Shown here in pieces: positions 41,954-50,984 of a DNA stretch of 64,000 nucleotides (position 1 is the stretch's first letter; each line of letters begins with the position of its first letter). The stretch is from positions 558,001-622,000 of the forward strand of contig JAVJNT010000002.1 in NCBI GenBank assembly GCA_040217175.1, in the 5' to 3' direction. The translations under genes and the position numbers were made by a program. This DNA is from Phycisphaerales bacterium (GTDB taxonomy: Bacteria > Planctomycetota > Phycisphaerae > Phycisphaerales > UBA1924). The notes under the pieces are model-generated. The model was not told where the DNA came from and did no database searches. It saw only the letters and a list, made by a program, of their open reading frames with translations.

Positions 41954-43792
41954 TCAGGGGCAGCCCTGCGAGAACTGGTTCTGGAACTCGAGGAAGTCGA
42001 AGACGTTCAGTTCCGTATCGTTGTTGAAGTCGGCAAACGGGCTCCCGCCGTCGAACGCCGTCTGGAAGGCCAGGAAGTCGAAGAGGTTGACCACGCCGTC
42101 CTCGTTCATGTCGACGCGGCAGAACTCGTCGATCGAGACGCTGTCGATGAACCAGGCATCGGCCGCGTCGGCGCCGACGGAGGTGATTCGCAGGCGGAAC
42201 TCGTCGCCCGGAGCCTCGAGGGGCAGCTTCCACTCGTTCAGGATGAACTGCTGCTGGGCCGAGCCGTCAGACTCGATCGTGCCGAGCGGCTCCCATGCGC
42301 CGGTGAACCCGGAGAAGTACTCCACGTTGAGGAACTTGCCGGGCTCCACGAAGCGGTGCTGCGACCAGATGCTGACGTAGGTGTCGGCCTCGGTGGGGAA
42401 CGGCACGTCGTAGCGCGTCGTCGTCATGGTTCCATCGACCTGGAAGTTCAGCCCGTTGGGCGGGGTGATGGGGTTCACGACCGACGGCGTCACGTTCACC
42501 GAATCGGACTCGGCCCACCGCTGCGGATCGAGCGAGGTCGAGTCGTCGAAGTCCTCGACGAAGGGCAGCGGCTGCGGATCGGGCTCGGTCACGAGGTCGT
42601 CGATGCAGGGCCGCGACTCGAGGAACGAGCGGATGACGCTCCGCGAAGAGGCGCCGAAGTTCCGGATATCACCGGCGCAACCACCGATGCCGGCGCACAT
42701 GATGCGGCAATCGCCACCCGAGCAGTGCCGTGCGTTGCAGTTGTGGCCGATCTCGTGGGCCAGCACGGCGACGCGGGCGGCCGTGCTGAGCGACACATAC
42801 TGGTTCACGTTGTAGCCGAGCGTGGTCGTGCACAGGCCGGAGAGCCAGGCAACGCCCAGCGTGCCGCCGGCGAAGTTGCGGCCGCTGATGAGCGAGGCCG
42901 TATCGCGGCGGACGCCGGTCTGCTGCGAACGCCAGTGGTTGGTCATCTGCTGGAGCAGGCCGCCGCCATCCGACGTGGTGTACGGATCGGACGAGGTCGG
43001 CCGGACGATGATCGTCGTGATCTCGATGACGGTGTCGACGTCACGCTCGTAGATGGAGGAGACCGAGTTGACCTGCGCCTCGACGGCGGCGATGACCGCC
43101 GGCTCCGACGACCCGCGGCTCTGGTAGAACTCGAAGTCGGTGTCGACGGCGAGCTCGAGCCGGAGCGTGTTGTCGACGCTCGGAGCGAGAGGATCGCCCT
43201 GGATAAGGCCGCCGAGCGGCGCATCGATGGTGCCGCAGAAGCCGTCGACGCCAGAAAGGTCGTTGTCCTCGGAGAAGACCACGTGCAGCGCGTCGTCGGC
43301 GCCAGGGACGCGATCGCTCAGGGGCTCGATGACCCACTTGCTCGTCGCGTCGTCACCGATGGAAACCAGTGCCGTAAGCGATCCGCCGTAGAGGCCGGCG
43401 GACACGACGCTGCCGTCGATGCCCTCGACGTGGCCGCGATACGTGGTGGACGAAGGCGGCACGATGCGGTCCATCGAACCGTCGTCGCGCTGCACCAGGA
43501 CCTCGAAGGCCGGCGAGCGAACGCTGTGAGGCCAGAGCTCGACCGTCACCAGCTGCTCGCCCAGCAGGACCTCGGTCGTCACCGACCCGTCGCCCTTCGC
43601 CTGGAAGTCCAGACGCTCGATCGAGTACTCGATCAGGTCATCGAACACCAGCGGCGACTGCTGGCCGGCGGGCGAGCCGCCCTCCTGCAGCAAGGTTCCC
43701 TGGGCCAGTGCGCCGCCCGTCGTGGCGAACAGGGCAGCCGTACAGCCCAACAACCTCGCGGCGGTCCCGCGAGTCGGCATGCGTGCAATCAT
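41954..43792 (-). CDS. Secreted adamalysin-type zinc metalloprotease with GC-type dockerin tail
   Basis: A 612-residue protein. Signal peptide to about ALFATTGGALAQ; a propeptide-like region; protease domain with VLAHEIGHNCNARHCSG (HExGHNxxxxH zinc motif) and RIMCAGIGGC as Met-turn. Then a beta-sandwich (about 440-560, FVEDFDDSTSLDPQRWAESD). The tail is degenerate: MNEDGVVNLFDFLAFQTAF ... FADFNNDTELNVFDFLEFQ ending GCP, with several loop Asp/Gly changed. GGGAGG sits before ATG 43792; a 37-codon-longer start lacks it. Resembles reprolysin/ADAM (M12B) family. Confidence 0.85.
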   Translation of the reverse strand: MIARMPTRGTAARLLGCTAALFATTGGALAQGTLLQEGGSPAGQQSPLVFDDLIEYSIERLDFQAKGDGSVTTEVLLGEQLVTVELWPHSVRSPAFEVLVQRDDGSMDRIVPPSSTTYRGHVEGIDGSVVSAGLYGGSLTALVSIGDDATSKWVIEPLSDRVPGADDALHVVFSEDNDLSGVDGFCGTIDAPLGGLIQGDPLAPSVDNTLRLELAVDTDFEFYQSRGSSEPAVIAAVEAQVNSVSSIYERDVDTVIEITTIIVRPTSSDPYTTSDGGGLLQQMTNHWRSQQTGVRRDTASLISGRNFAGGTLGVAWLSGLCTTTLGYNVNQYVSLSTAARVAVLAHEIGHNCNARHCSGGDCRIMCAGIGGCAGDIRNFGASSRSVIRSFLESRPCIDDLVTEPDPQPLPFVEDFDDSTSLDPQRWAESDSVNVTPSVVNPITPPNGLNFQVDGTMTTTRYDVPFPTEADTYVSIWSQHRFVEPGKFLNVEYFSGFTGAWEPLGTIESDGSAQQQFILNEWKLPLEAPGDEFRLRITSVGADAADAWFIDSVSIDEFCRVDMNEDGVVNLFDFLAFQTAFDGGSPFADFNNDTELNVFDFLEFQNQFSQGCP

Positions 43793-44030
43793 CGAATTCA
43801 ACCTCCCCGGATGGGTCCGGCCCCGGCACTTGCCAAGGCCAATCTTGGTCCACGGGCTCGTCCGTGTGCGCGTGCAGGCAGGCCCGCGCGAACCCGGTCT
43901 CAAGGGGCATAGTGGCCCGGTTTCCGAGCCGTTACCCCCTATTTATGGCAGCGTACGGAGCCACCCTACACCCATCCGTGGCATCCGCAAGGGCAGATGC
44001 CGGTACGATGTCGCGATTGCGACGATCTCG

Positions 44031-44049
44031 GTTTTATCGGACATAAAAC
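44031..44049. repeat. Inverted repeat upstream of the AAA ATPase
   Basis: GTTTTAT-CGGAC-ATAAAAC, perfect 7-bp arms, AT-rich, ending 21 nt before the TATCCT element; a candidate operator. Confidence 0.55.
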
Positions 44050-44070
44050 GATCCACGCAGGCCATCCGCG

Positions 44071-44076
44071 TATCCT
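44071..44076 (+). promoter_or_regulatory. Leaderless-type -10 element
   Basis: TATCCT ends 7 nt before ATG 44084. The element and the bases after it resemble those before the EVE gene (TATCCTCGGC). Confidence 0.5.
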
Positions 44077-44083
44077 CGGCGCT

Positions 44084-45580
44084 ATGGCCGAAACCAATCT
44101 CGATCGTCTACGGGGTCTCATGCGGGTGACGAGCCAGCCGGCCATCACCATCGCCACGGGCGAGGAGGTCTACGCCCTCAACCTCGTCCGCGACGCCGCC
44201 GCCGATCAAGGCATGATCTGCCACCGCTGGACGCTCACCGGTGGGCTCCAGGACGCCGGCTTCGAGGACACCGGCCAGTCGAGCGAGACGCAGCTGCCCG
44301 AGCGCGCGCTGCGGCAGATCGCCAGCGAGCGCAAGCCGGGCGTGTACGTCATGCTCGACCTGGGCCACCACCTCGACGAGGTCAAGGTCGCCCGCGCGCT
44401 GCGCGAGTGCCTGTTCAGGGCCAACGAGCAGGCCCAGCTCATCGTGCTGATCGACCACGAACGCATCACCGCGCCCGTCGTCCGCCAGTACGCCGCCGAG
44501 TTCGAAGTCATGCCGCCCGATACCGAGGAGATCGAGCGGCTCGTGCGCTCGCAGCTGCGCGCCCACCACCGCCACACGCCCATCGACGTCGAGATCAAGC
44601 GCAGCGAGTGGGACGCGATGGTGCGCAACCTGCGCGGCCTCACCCGTCGGCAGGTCCAGAACATCGTGGCCGAGGTCGTGCGAGACGATCACCGGCTCGA
44701 CGCCGACGACCTACCCCGCATCGTCGCCCGCAAGCGTGAGTACGTCCGAGCCGACGGCTTGCTCGAGTTCGTCGAAGCGCCCGCGACGCTCGACGACATC
44801 GGCGGGCTCAAGAACCTCAAGCAATGGCTCTCCAGCCGGCTGCTGACTACCGAGGCCGAGGCCGAAGAGCACGGGCTCGACACGCCCCGCGGCGTGCTCA
44901 TGCTCGGCGTGCAGGGCGCGGGCAAGAGCCTGTGCGCCAAGGCCATCAGCGCCGCCTGGAAGCGCCCGCTCCTGCGGCTCGATCCGACCTCGCTGTACGA
45001 CCGCTTCGTTGGCTCCAGCGAAAATCGCCTGCGCACCGCGCTGCACCAGGCCGAGCTCATGGCGCCGATCATCCTGTGGATCGACGAGATCGAGAAGGGC
45101 TTTGCGTCGGTGAGCAACAGCGGCACCGACGGCGGGCTCAGCCGGCGCATGTTCGGCAGCCTGTTAACGTGGATGCAGGAGCACCGCGAGCCGGTGTTCA
45201 TTGTCGCGACCGCCAACGACATCGAAAGCCTGCCGCCCGAGCTCATGCGCAAGGGCCGCTTCGACGAGATCTTTTTCGTCGATCTGCCGGGCGAAGAGGC
45301 CCGCGAGGCCATCCTCGGGATCCACCTTCGCAAGCGTCGGCTCGATCCCGAAGCGTTCGACCTTGCCAAGCTCGTCAAGGCGACCAAGGGCTTCAGCGGC
45401 GCCGAGATCGAACAGGGCATCATCGCCGCCCGGCACGAGGCCTTCGCGCAGAAGCAGCCGGTCACTACCGCCGGCCTCGTTGCCGTCTACGAAGAGAGCC
45501 CGCCGCTCAGCGTCACGATGGCCGAAAAGGTCGCGGCCCTCCGCCAGTGGGCGAAGGGCCGCTGCGTCATGGCCGGCTAG
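44084..45580 (+). CDS. Ycf46-like AAA+ ATPase
   Basis: A 498-residue cytoplasmic ATPase. The N-terminal half (1-240) is a Ycf46-like domain (TSQPAITIATGEEVYALNLV, ADQGMICHRWTLTGGLQD). The AAA+ domain follows: IGGLKNLKQWL, Walker A LGVQGAGKSLCAKA (about residue 275), Walker B ILWIDEIEKGF (about 329), sensor/arginine area ATANDIESLPPELMRKGRFD, and the helical lid FSGAEIEQGIIAARHEA. All catalytic residues are present. In chloroplasts and cyanobacteria Ycf46 is linked to carbon uptake; here the role is unknown. Confidence 0.88.
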   Translation: MAETNLDRLRGLMRVTSQPAITIATGEEVYALNLVRDAAADQGMICHRWTLTGGLQDAGFEDTGQSSETQLPERALRQIASERKPGVYVMLDLGHHLDEVKVARALRECLFRANEQAQLIVLIDHERITAPVVRQYAAEFEVMPPDTEEIERLVRSQLRAHHRHTPIDVEIKRSEWDAMVRNLRGLTRRQVQNIVAEVVRDDHRLDADDLPRIVARKREYVRADGLLEFVEAPATLDDIGGLKNLKQWLSSRLLTTEAEAEEHGLDTPRGVLMLGVQGAGKSLCAKAISAAWKRPLLRLDPTSLYDRFVGSSENRLRTALHQAELMAPIILWIDEIEKGFASVSNSGTDGGLSRRMFGSLLTWMQEHREPVFIVATANDIESLPPELMRKGRFDEIFFVDLPGEEAREAILGIHLRKRRLDPEAFDLAKLVKATKGFSGAEIEQGIIAARHEAFAQKQPVTTAGLVAVYEESPPLSVTMAEKVAALRQWAKGRCVMAG

Positions 45581-45593
45581 GGACACACCGGGC

Positions 45594-46097
45594 TCAGCCC
45601 TCGTCGTCCTCGTCCATGTCCAGGTCGAGCCACCACTGCGGAAAGTTGGCGCCCGTGGTCGAGTGGTACCAGCCCTCGAGCGTGCCGTCGATGAATCGGA
45701 AGAACACGGGCTCGTCGTGGATGTGGCCGTAGTCCGTGCTCTCGAAGCGGTAGACGCGGCGATCGCGGACCTCGTAGATCAGCACCTGCCCGCCGTCATG
45801 GTTCTTCGAGCCGCGAAAGACCGCCTCGGGGAAGATCTTGCGGAACTGCTCCACCGTGGTGTCCGGGCCAAGCTTGCCCAGGCGTGTGTTCTCGGCCTGG
45901 CTGAAGCTGGGCACGTCCTCGCTCGAGCGCACGACGTCGGCCCGCGACTGCTGCGACGAGGTCAGCCGCGTCTTGTCCGCAACGACGTACTCCTTCTTGC
46001 CGCCTCCGATCGAGAAGATGCAGCCCTGGGCGAGCATGGCCGCCGTCGCAAGTCCGAGTGCGAGGGTTGCTTTCGTATGCATCTTGTTCGGTTTCAT
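45594..46097 (-). CDS. Predicted lipoprotein of unknown function
   Basis: A 167-residue protein with a lipoprotein signal (MKPNKMHTKATLALGLATAA MLAQGC read as two parts; lipobox LAQGC) and a mature domain of alternating strands (QVLIYEVRDRRVYRFESTDY, GTLEGWYHSTTG) ending in an acidic tail DLDMDEDDEG. It resembles SmpA/OmlA-like small folds, but I am not sure. A TACAAT on the minus strand lies about 46 nt upstream. Stop is 13 nt from the convergent AAA gene. Confidence 0.65.
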   Translation of the reverse strand: MKPNKMHTKATLALGLATAAMLAQGCIFSIGGGKKEYVVADKTRLTSSQQSRADVVRSSEDVPSFSQAENTRLGKLGPDTTVEQFRKIFPEAVFRGSKNHDGGQVLIYEVRDRRVYRFESTDYGHIHDEPVFFRFIDGTLEGWYHSTTGANFPQWWLDLDMDEDDEG

Positions 46098-46143
46098 GGC
46101 TCGCTTCCTTTCCTCCTCTTCGAGGACGGTGTGTGGTCGAGCC

Positions 46144-46149
46144 ATTGTA
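46144..46149 (-). promoter_or_regulatory. -10 element of the lipoprotein gene
   Basis: TACAAT on the minus strand, 46 nt before ATG 46097; an upstream TTGAAA lies 21 bp away, a longer spacer than usual. Confidence 0.35.
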
Positions 46150-46207
46150 GTGGGAAGCCGGCCAGGTTAGTTTCAACAAACTTGGGCGGCGCTCCTCCAG
46201 GTCTTCG

Positions 46208-47962
46208 CTAGACCCTGAAGATCGCCCCCATCTTCTTGCCCAGCAGCACGCTCGCCCCCACCAGGGTGATCGTCAGCAACGCCATGCCCCACACGCCCAT
46301 GGCGCTGGCGATGTACGGGCCGTCGCCCTGGCGATTGCTGAAGGCGTAGATGGCCCGCGTGATGGGCCAGTCGTCCTGCTTCTGGGCCAGCAGGAGGCTG
46401 TCGGAGACCTCCAGCATGCTGAAGGCGAACACCAGCAGCGCCCCGGCGATGATGTTGGCAAGGATCAGCGGCAGCACCACGCTTCGGATCGCCCGCAGCC
46501 GCGTCGCGCCCAGGTTCAACGCGGCCTCTTCCATCTCGCCGCTGGTCTGCTCGAGCCCCGCCACGACCGACCGCACGATGTACGGCAGACGGCGCACGGC
46601 GTACGCAAGCACCAGGAGCGGGATCGGATTCGGATCGACCCCCACCACCGAGACCACGCCGTCCAGCGGGGCGCCGACCTCGCCGAGACCGAGGTTGAGC
46701 GTGCCGCGGAAGGGCCAGGCCAGGCTGACCGCGACGAAGCCGAATGCCAGCACCAGCCCGGGCACCGCCAAGGGCAGCATGCACAGCGTATCGAGCACGC
46801 TCCGGCCGACCGCCTTGGTACGCACGATGAGGTATCCCACCGTCACGCCGATCGTTGCGTTGAGCACGACGGCCAGGGCCGAGTACACGAGGCTGTTCAC
46901 GATGGATCGAAACGCCGCGTCGCTTCCCAAGGCCACGCCGAAGTGGGCCATCGTGAAGCTCTTGGGCAAGAGGCTCTGGTACCACTGGCCCACGCCGCTG
47001 ACGCTCATGAGGATGACGCCCACGTGCGGCGCGACCGCCAGGATCGTCACCAGCAGGAACGCTCCGGCCGCGAGCCAGCCCCGACCGCCCTTCAACGGCA
47101 CCTCGCTCCCGGCGCGGGTCGCCCTCATGCTCATGGCGTAGCCACGACGACCGAATGCGAGCTTGCCCGCCGCATACGCCGCAAGCGAAGCCGCCAAGAG
47201 CACGAACGTGAGCGCGTAGGGCCTTGCCGAGCCCTCGACCTCGCTGAGGCCGTAGAAGATCTGCACCGCCGTCACGCGGTCGTAGTCGAACATCAGCGGC
47301 GTGCCGAGCTCGGTGAACGCCCAGATGAAGACGATGGTGCCGCCGGCGAACAACCCCGGACGGATGAGCGGCAGCGTGATGCGGGTGAATCGACGCCACG
47401 GGCCCGCGCCCAGGTTCTCGGCGGCCTCGTTCATGGCCGGGTCGAGGTTCGCCAGCGCCGCCGTCGCGTTGAGGTAGAGGATGGGGTAGAGGTGCAGCGC
47501 CTGCACGATGACGACGCCCAGGCCCTTGGCCTCGCCCATGACGTCCCAGTCGGTGCCCAGCAGCGTGTTGAGCATGCCCTCGCGGCCCATGATGGCACGG
47601 AAGCCGATGGCGCCCACGAACGGCGGCAGGATGAGCGGCACGAGGATGAGCGCGCTGAACACGCCCTTGAACGGAAACGTGTGCCGTGCCGCCAAGAGCG
47701 CCAGCGGCACCGCGATGAGCCCGCTGAGGATGGTCGTGCCCGTGGCGATCCAGAACGCGTTGAAGAGGCCCTCACGGGTCACGGGGTCTCGGAACACGCG
47801 GAGCACGTGGGCGATGGTCCAGCCGCCGTCGCCACCGGGATCACTCGCGAAGCCGCCGCGGATCGTCAGCACGATCGGATAGATGAGCGCCAGGGCGAGG
47901 AACGCGATGAGCAGCACGACCAGCGTCTGCTCGATGAGCCGGCGCAGGGTGAGTGCGTGCAT
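46208..47962 (-). CDS. Fused two-domain ABC transporter permease (iron(III)/thiamine FbpB-ThiP type)
   Basis: A 584-residue protein of about 12 helices with two binding-protein-dependent permease halves. Each has an EAA loop for the ATPase: AAENLGAGPWRRFTRITLPL and AALNLGATRLRAIRSVVLPL. This duplicated form is typical of iron(III) and thiamine importers. No substrate-binding protein or ATPase gene is beside it, so its partners must be encoded elsewhere. It starts 4 nt after the M16-like gene and is probably co-transcribed with it. Confidence 0.85.
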   Translation of the reverse strand: MHALTLRRLIEQTLVVLLIAFLALALIYPIVLTIRGGFASDPGGDGGWTIAHVLRVFRDPVTREGLFNAFWIATGTTILSGLIAVPLALLAARHTFPFKGVFSALILVPLILPPFVGAIGFRAIMGREGMLNTLLGTDWDVMGEAKGLGVVIVQALHLYPILYLNATAALANLDPAMNEAAENLGAGPWRRFTRITLPLIRPGLFAGGTIVFIWAFTELGTPLMFDYDRVTAVQIFYGLSEVEGSARPYALTFVLLAASLAAYAAGKLAFGRRGYAMSMRATRAGSEVPLKGGRGWLAAGAFLLVTILAVAPHVGVILMSVSGVGQWYQSLLPKSFTMAHFGVALGSDAAFRSIVNSLVYSALAVVLNATIGVTVGYLIVRTKAVGRSVLDTLCMLPLAVPGLVLAFGFVAVSLAWPFRGTLNLGLGEVGAPLDGVVSVVGVDPNPIPLLVLAYAVRRLPYIVRSVVAGLEQTSGEMEEAALNLGATRLRAIRSVVLPLILANIIAGALLVFAFSMLEVSDSLLLAQKQDDWPITRAIYAFSNRQGDGPYIASAMGVWGMALLTITLVGASVLLGKKMGAIFRV

Positions 47963-47966
47963 GGGG

Positions 47967-49217
47967 TCAGGCCTCCGCCCCGGCGGGCCGGGCGGCCAGC
48001 GACTGTCCGAGCGTCAGGACGGTGGGCTCCCCGCGATCGAAGCTCGCCAGGTGCGCCCGCAATGCGTCGAGCGTCACGGCGTCGATCTCGGCGACGCGCT
48101 CCTCGAGCGTCCGGCAGCGGGCCAGCTTGCGGTAGTCGTTGGCCATCGCGCCCGCCCTCGCCGCCGTCGACTCGCCGCCGAACACGATGCGGCTCTTGAG
48201 CCCCACGCGAGCGCGTTCGAGCTCTTCTTCGGTGGGCGCGCCGTCTTTGGTGGCGATGCGGTCGAGCTCGGCCCGGAGAACCTCGAGCGATTCGGCCGCC
48301 CGCTCGGGCGTCGTGCCGACGTAGGCCGTCACCCAGCCGGCCTCACGCTCGGGCGTGTACCCGGCGTGGACGGCATAGCACAGGCCGCGCTTCTCGCGCA
48401 CCTCGGTGAACAAGCGTCCCGACATGCCGCCGCTGAGCACCGCCGTCGCCAGGCGCTCGCACGCGGCCTCGGGCGTGCCGTCGCGCGGGGCATCTCGGAT
48501 GACCATGACCTGCACCTGGGCGCCGTCGTCGTCGACGTGGTGCGTGCCGCGCTCGACCGAACCCTGTGCCATGGGCTCGGCGGCCTTGCCGGTCCACCCA
48601 TCGAGGGCCTTGTTCAACGTCTCCTGGGCGAGCAGCGGATCGACGTCGCCGGCCAGCGCGATGATGCTCCCGCGCGGCACGTAGCCCTGCTCGAGGAACG
48701 CCACCGCGTCGGCGTGCGTGCACGACTCAAGCCCCTCCCGCGTGCCATAGGTCGATCGGTTCAGCGGCGACGGCAGGTGCCGGGCCATGGCCTCGACGCC
48801 CGCCCACTCCTGCGGATCGTCGGCGAGGGCCTCCAGTTCCTGCAACGCCAGGCTCTTCGCGGGGGCAAACGAGGCTTCGTCCATCGCCGGGCGGACGATC
48901 GTGTCGGCCAGCAGCGGGACGGCCCGGGCGAGGTCCTGGCCCACGAACGTCGCCGAGAGACGGCTCGTTCGGACCCCCGCGTCGAGGCTGCGGCCCACGC
49001 CAGCGGCGTCGAGCGCGTCTGCGTGCTCGCGGCTGCTGCGCCCGCCCGCGCCACGCTGGGCCATCTCCGCCGCGATGCCCGCGATGCCCAGCTTGCCCTC
49101 GGGCTCGGCGGCGGCGCCAGCGGGCAGGGTCCAGGTCAGGGCGCAGCTCTTCACGCCGGCCATCGGCTCGACCAGCAGCACCGCCCCGCACGCCAGTTCT
49201 CGGATCTCGATCGCCAT
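47967..49217 (-). CDS. M16-family (insulinase/pitrilysin-like) protein lacking the zinc motif
   Basis: A 416-residue M16 homologue. The N-terminal half starts IEIRELACGAVLLVEPMAGV, but the usual HxxEH position reads GIAGIAAEMAQRG, so zinc-ligand histidines are missing. The C-terminal half keeps GGMSGRLFTEVREKRGLCYA with VHAGY, typical of the non-catalytic subunit. It may be a partner of a catalytic M16 protease elsewhere, or a chaperone-like protein. Start MAIEIREL was chosen over a 59-codon-longer reading of low complexity. It overlaps an operon with the ABC permease downstream. Confidence 0.8.
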   Translation of the reverse strand: MAIEIRELACGAVLLVEPMAGVKSCALTWTLPAGAAAEPEGKLGIAGIAAEMAQRGAGGRSSREHADALDAAGVGRSLDAGVRTSRLSATFVGQDLARAVPLLADTIVRPAMDEASFAPAKSLALQELEALADDPQEWAGVEAMARHLPSPLNRSTYGTREGLESCTHADAVAFLEQGYVPRGSIIALAGDVDPLLAQETLNKALDGWTGKAAEPMAQGSVERGTHHVDDDGAQVQVMVIRDAPRDGTPEAACERLATAVLSGGMSGRLFTEVREKRGLCYAVHAGYTPEREAGWVTAYVGTTPERAAESLEVLRAELDRIATKDGAPTEEELERARVGLKSRIVFGGESTAARAGAMANDYRKLARCRTLEERVAEIDAVTLDALRAHLASFDRGEPTVLTLGQSLAARPAGAEA

Positions 49218-49371
49218 GGGTGGGCGCAGTTTAGCGGACGCACGCCGCCCGGGTCGCCGCCCGGGCCAGCCGCTACGACCCTCGCAGCCCCTCGCCGACC
49301 CGCGAGATCCGCCGCAAGGGCCGAGCGCAAGGGCCGCGTCGATCCGATCCCATCCTTTAGAGAGGTACGTG

Positions 49372-50157
49372 ATGTCGAGTGGACGCTCCAGCATGCGTCG
49401 GATCGTGGACGTGGTGGCCCTGGGCCTCTGCGTCGTGGCCGTCGTGCTCGTGGTGGTCCAGCAGACCCAGCGCGAGACCGTCGAAAACGTGGTGGTGCAG
49501 ACCGAGCTCTCGCTCGCGAAGTTTCACTCAACGCTCAAGATCCAGGCAACCACGCGCGGCGTGGCCGTCAACGGTCGAGGCTGGCCCAACACCATCGAGG
49601 GCTACTGGTTCGGCGACGAACCCCCCTTGAACCACCTGCTCACCGGCGATCGCCCGTGGGTCGAGATCGCGCCCGCGGAGGACGCCGATCGCGATCATCC
49701 AGCCGATCCGGTCGCGTTCGACATGGACGGCGAACGTGCCGCCAGCTTCTGGTACAACCCGTATCGGGGCGTCGTACGCGCAAGAGTTGCGCCCCAGATC
49801 AACGATGAAGAGACCCTGGCCCTGTACAACCGGGTGAATGGGGTGTTCCTGGCGACGCTGGCGCCCGAAGGCGGGCTGCGCAACGCCGAACGCGAGCGCG
49901 ACGACGCCGAACGGCTGCGCGAGATGTCCGAACGCGTCCGACAGATGGCCGAGTCGACGGGTGCGATCACGTCAAGCGACAACGTTGTCAAGGTGCGTCG
50001 CATCGACGCGCAGCCCGACGAGCCGCCGCCCCCGCCACCCGAAGCCGCGCACCAGAGCGAACCCGAACCGGTGACGATCGACGAGCCTGCGGACGAACCG
50101 GACGAGCCTGGACAGCCCTCCGAACCGACAGATCAGCCGACAGACGACCCCGCCTAA
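49372..50157 (+). CDS. Membrane-anchored protein of unknown function with Pro/Glu-rich tail
   Basis: A 261-residue protein. A membrane helix at about 14-30 (ALGLCVVAVVLVVVQQ) is followed by a domain of about 140 residues (STLKIQATTRGVAVNGRGWP, PLNHLLTGDRPWVEIAPAED, FWYNPYRGVVRARVAPQIND) that recalls pseudopilin-like C-terminal halves, though there is no prepilin motif. The last 60 residues are acidic Pro/Glu/Asp repeats. GAGAGG precedes ATG 49372. Function unknown. Confidence 0.55.
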   Translation: MSSGRSSMRRIVDVVALGLCVVAVVLVVVQQTQRETVENVVVQTELSLAKFHSTLKIQATTRGVAVNGRGWPNTIEGYWFGDEPPLNHLLTGDRPWVEIAPAEDADRDHPADPVAFDMDGERAASFWYNPYRGVVRARVAPQINDEETLALYNRVNGVFLATLAPEGGLRNAERERDDAERLREMSERVRQMAESTGAITSSDNVVKVRRIDAQPDEPPPPPPEAAHQSEPEPVTIDEPADEPDEPGQPSEPTDQPTDDPA

Positions 50158-50175
50158 ATCGGCCCTCAGGCGCTC

Positions 50176-50910
50176 TCAGAGCGGGTTTTGCGACTCTTCG
50201 TCGCGCAGGCCGAGCGCATCGACCATGTCGTAAGAGCCCGGTTGCTGGTCAACCAGCCAGGCCGCGGCGCGGAGCGCCCCGCGGGCAAACAGGTCGCGCG
50301 AGTGCGCCGTGTGCTTGAGTTCGATGGTCTCGTCGGGTCCGTCGAAGCGAACGACGTGCTCGCCCACGATCGAGCCTGCGCGCACCGACACGACGGCCTG
50401 ATCTCCAAGCCTCACGGCTCCGTCGTCGGCGTGTTCGATGGCCCGCTTGAGCGCATTTGCGGTGCCCGACGGCGCATCGCGCTTGCCCGAACGGTGCCAT
50501 TCTGCGATCGATGGAGAAAAATTTTCACCCAGCGCGCAAGAAATTTTTCGGACCATCTGAACGAGCACGACGCACCCAACGGAGGTGTTGGGCGCAACGA
50601 GCACGGGGACGTCGGCGGCGAGCCGCTCGAGCGCTTCGAGGTGCTCTCGATCGAGCCCGGTGGTACCGATCAGCAGCGGCGCGCCTCGCGTGCGCGCCAG
50701 ATCGATCGAATCCGCGATCGCGTCGAAATGCGAGAAATCAACGATGATTTCGCGATTTTCGTGCGCCAGGGCGCGCGCGTGGGCGTGCGGGTGCGACCGC
50801 GTGATGCGTGCAACGACGCGGAAGCGATCGTCTTTGTCCGCGAGGGCATCGATGCGTGAGCCGAGGGCGCCCGAAGCGCCGACGAGCAGGATGGAAGCGG
50901 GTTGGTTCAT
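50176..50910 (-). CDS. dapB: 4-hydroxy-tetrahydrodipicolinate reductase
   Basis: NAD(P)H-dependent step of lysine and diaminopimelate synthesis, needed for peptidoglycan. It has 244 residues. The Rossmann start is ILLVGASGALGSRI; then VDFSHFDAI, LLIGTTGLDREHLEAL, VLVAPNTSVGCVVL and the signature AEWHRSGKRDAPSGTANAL. Relative to E. coli DapB the catalytic His159 and Lys163 are kept; the next His (160) is Arg. Start MNQPASIL is the only Met before the core. Isolated gene. Confidence 0.88.
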   Translation of the reverse strand: MNQPASILLVGASGALGSRIDALADKDDRFRVVARITRSHPHAHARALAHENREIIVDFSHFDAIADSIDLARTRGAPLLIGTTGLDREHLEALERLAADVPVLVAPNTSVGCVVLVQMVRKISCALGENFSPSIAEWHRSGKRDAPSGTANALKRAIEHADDGAVRLGDQAVVSVRAGSIVGEHVVRFDGPDETIELKHTAHSRDLFARGALRAAAWLVDQQPGSYDMVDALGLRDEESQNPL

Positions 50911-50978
50911 GATGTTCGCTCGTGCGAAGGCATGGTCGTGGGGCTTGAAAAATTTGTGGACGAAACGGAAAGTTCTAG

Positions 50979-50984
50979 TAGACT
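50979..50984 (+). promoter_or_regulatory. Probable -10 of the histone-tail gene
   Basis: TAGACT inside the small palindrome AGTAG-A-CTACT; TTGTGG 19 bp upstream could be the -35. Leader about 120 nt. Confidence 0.35.
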
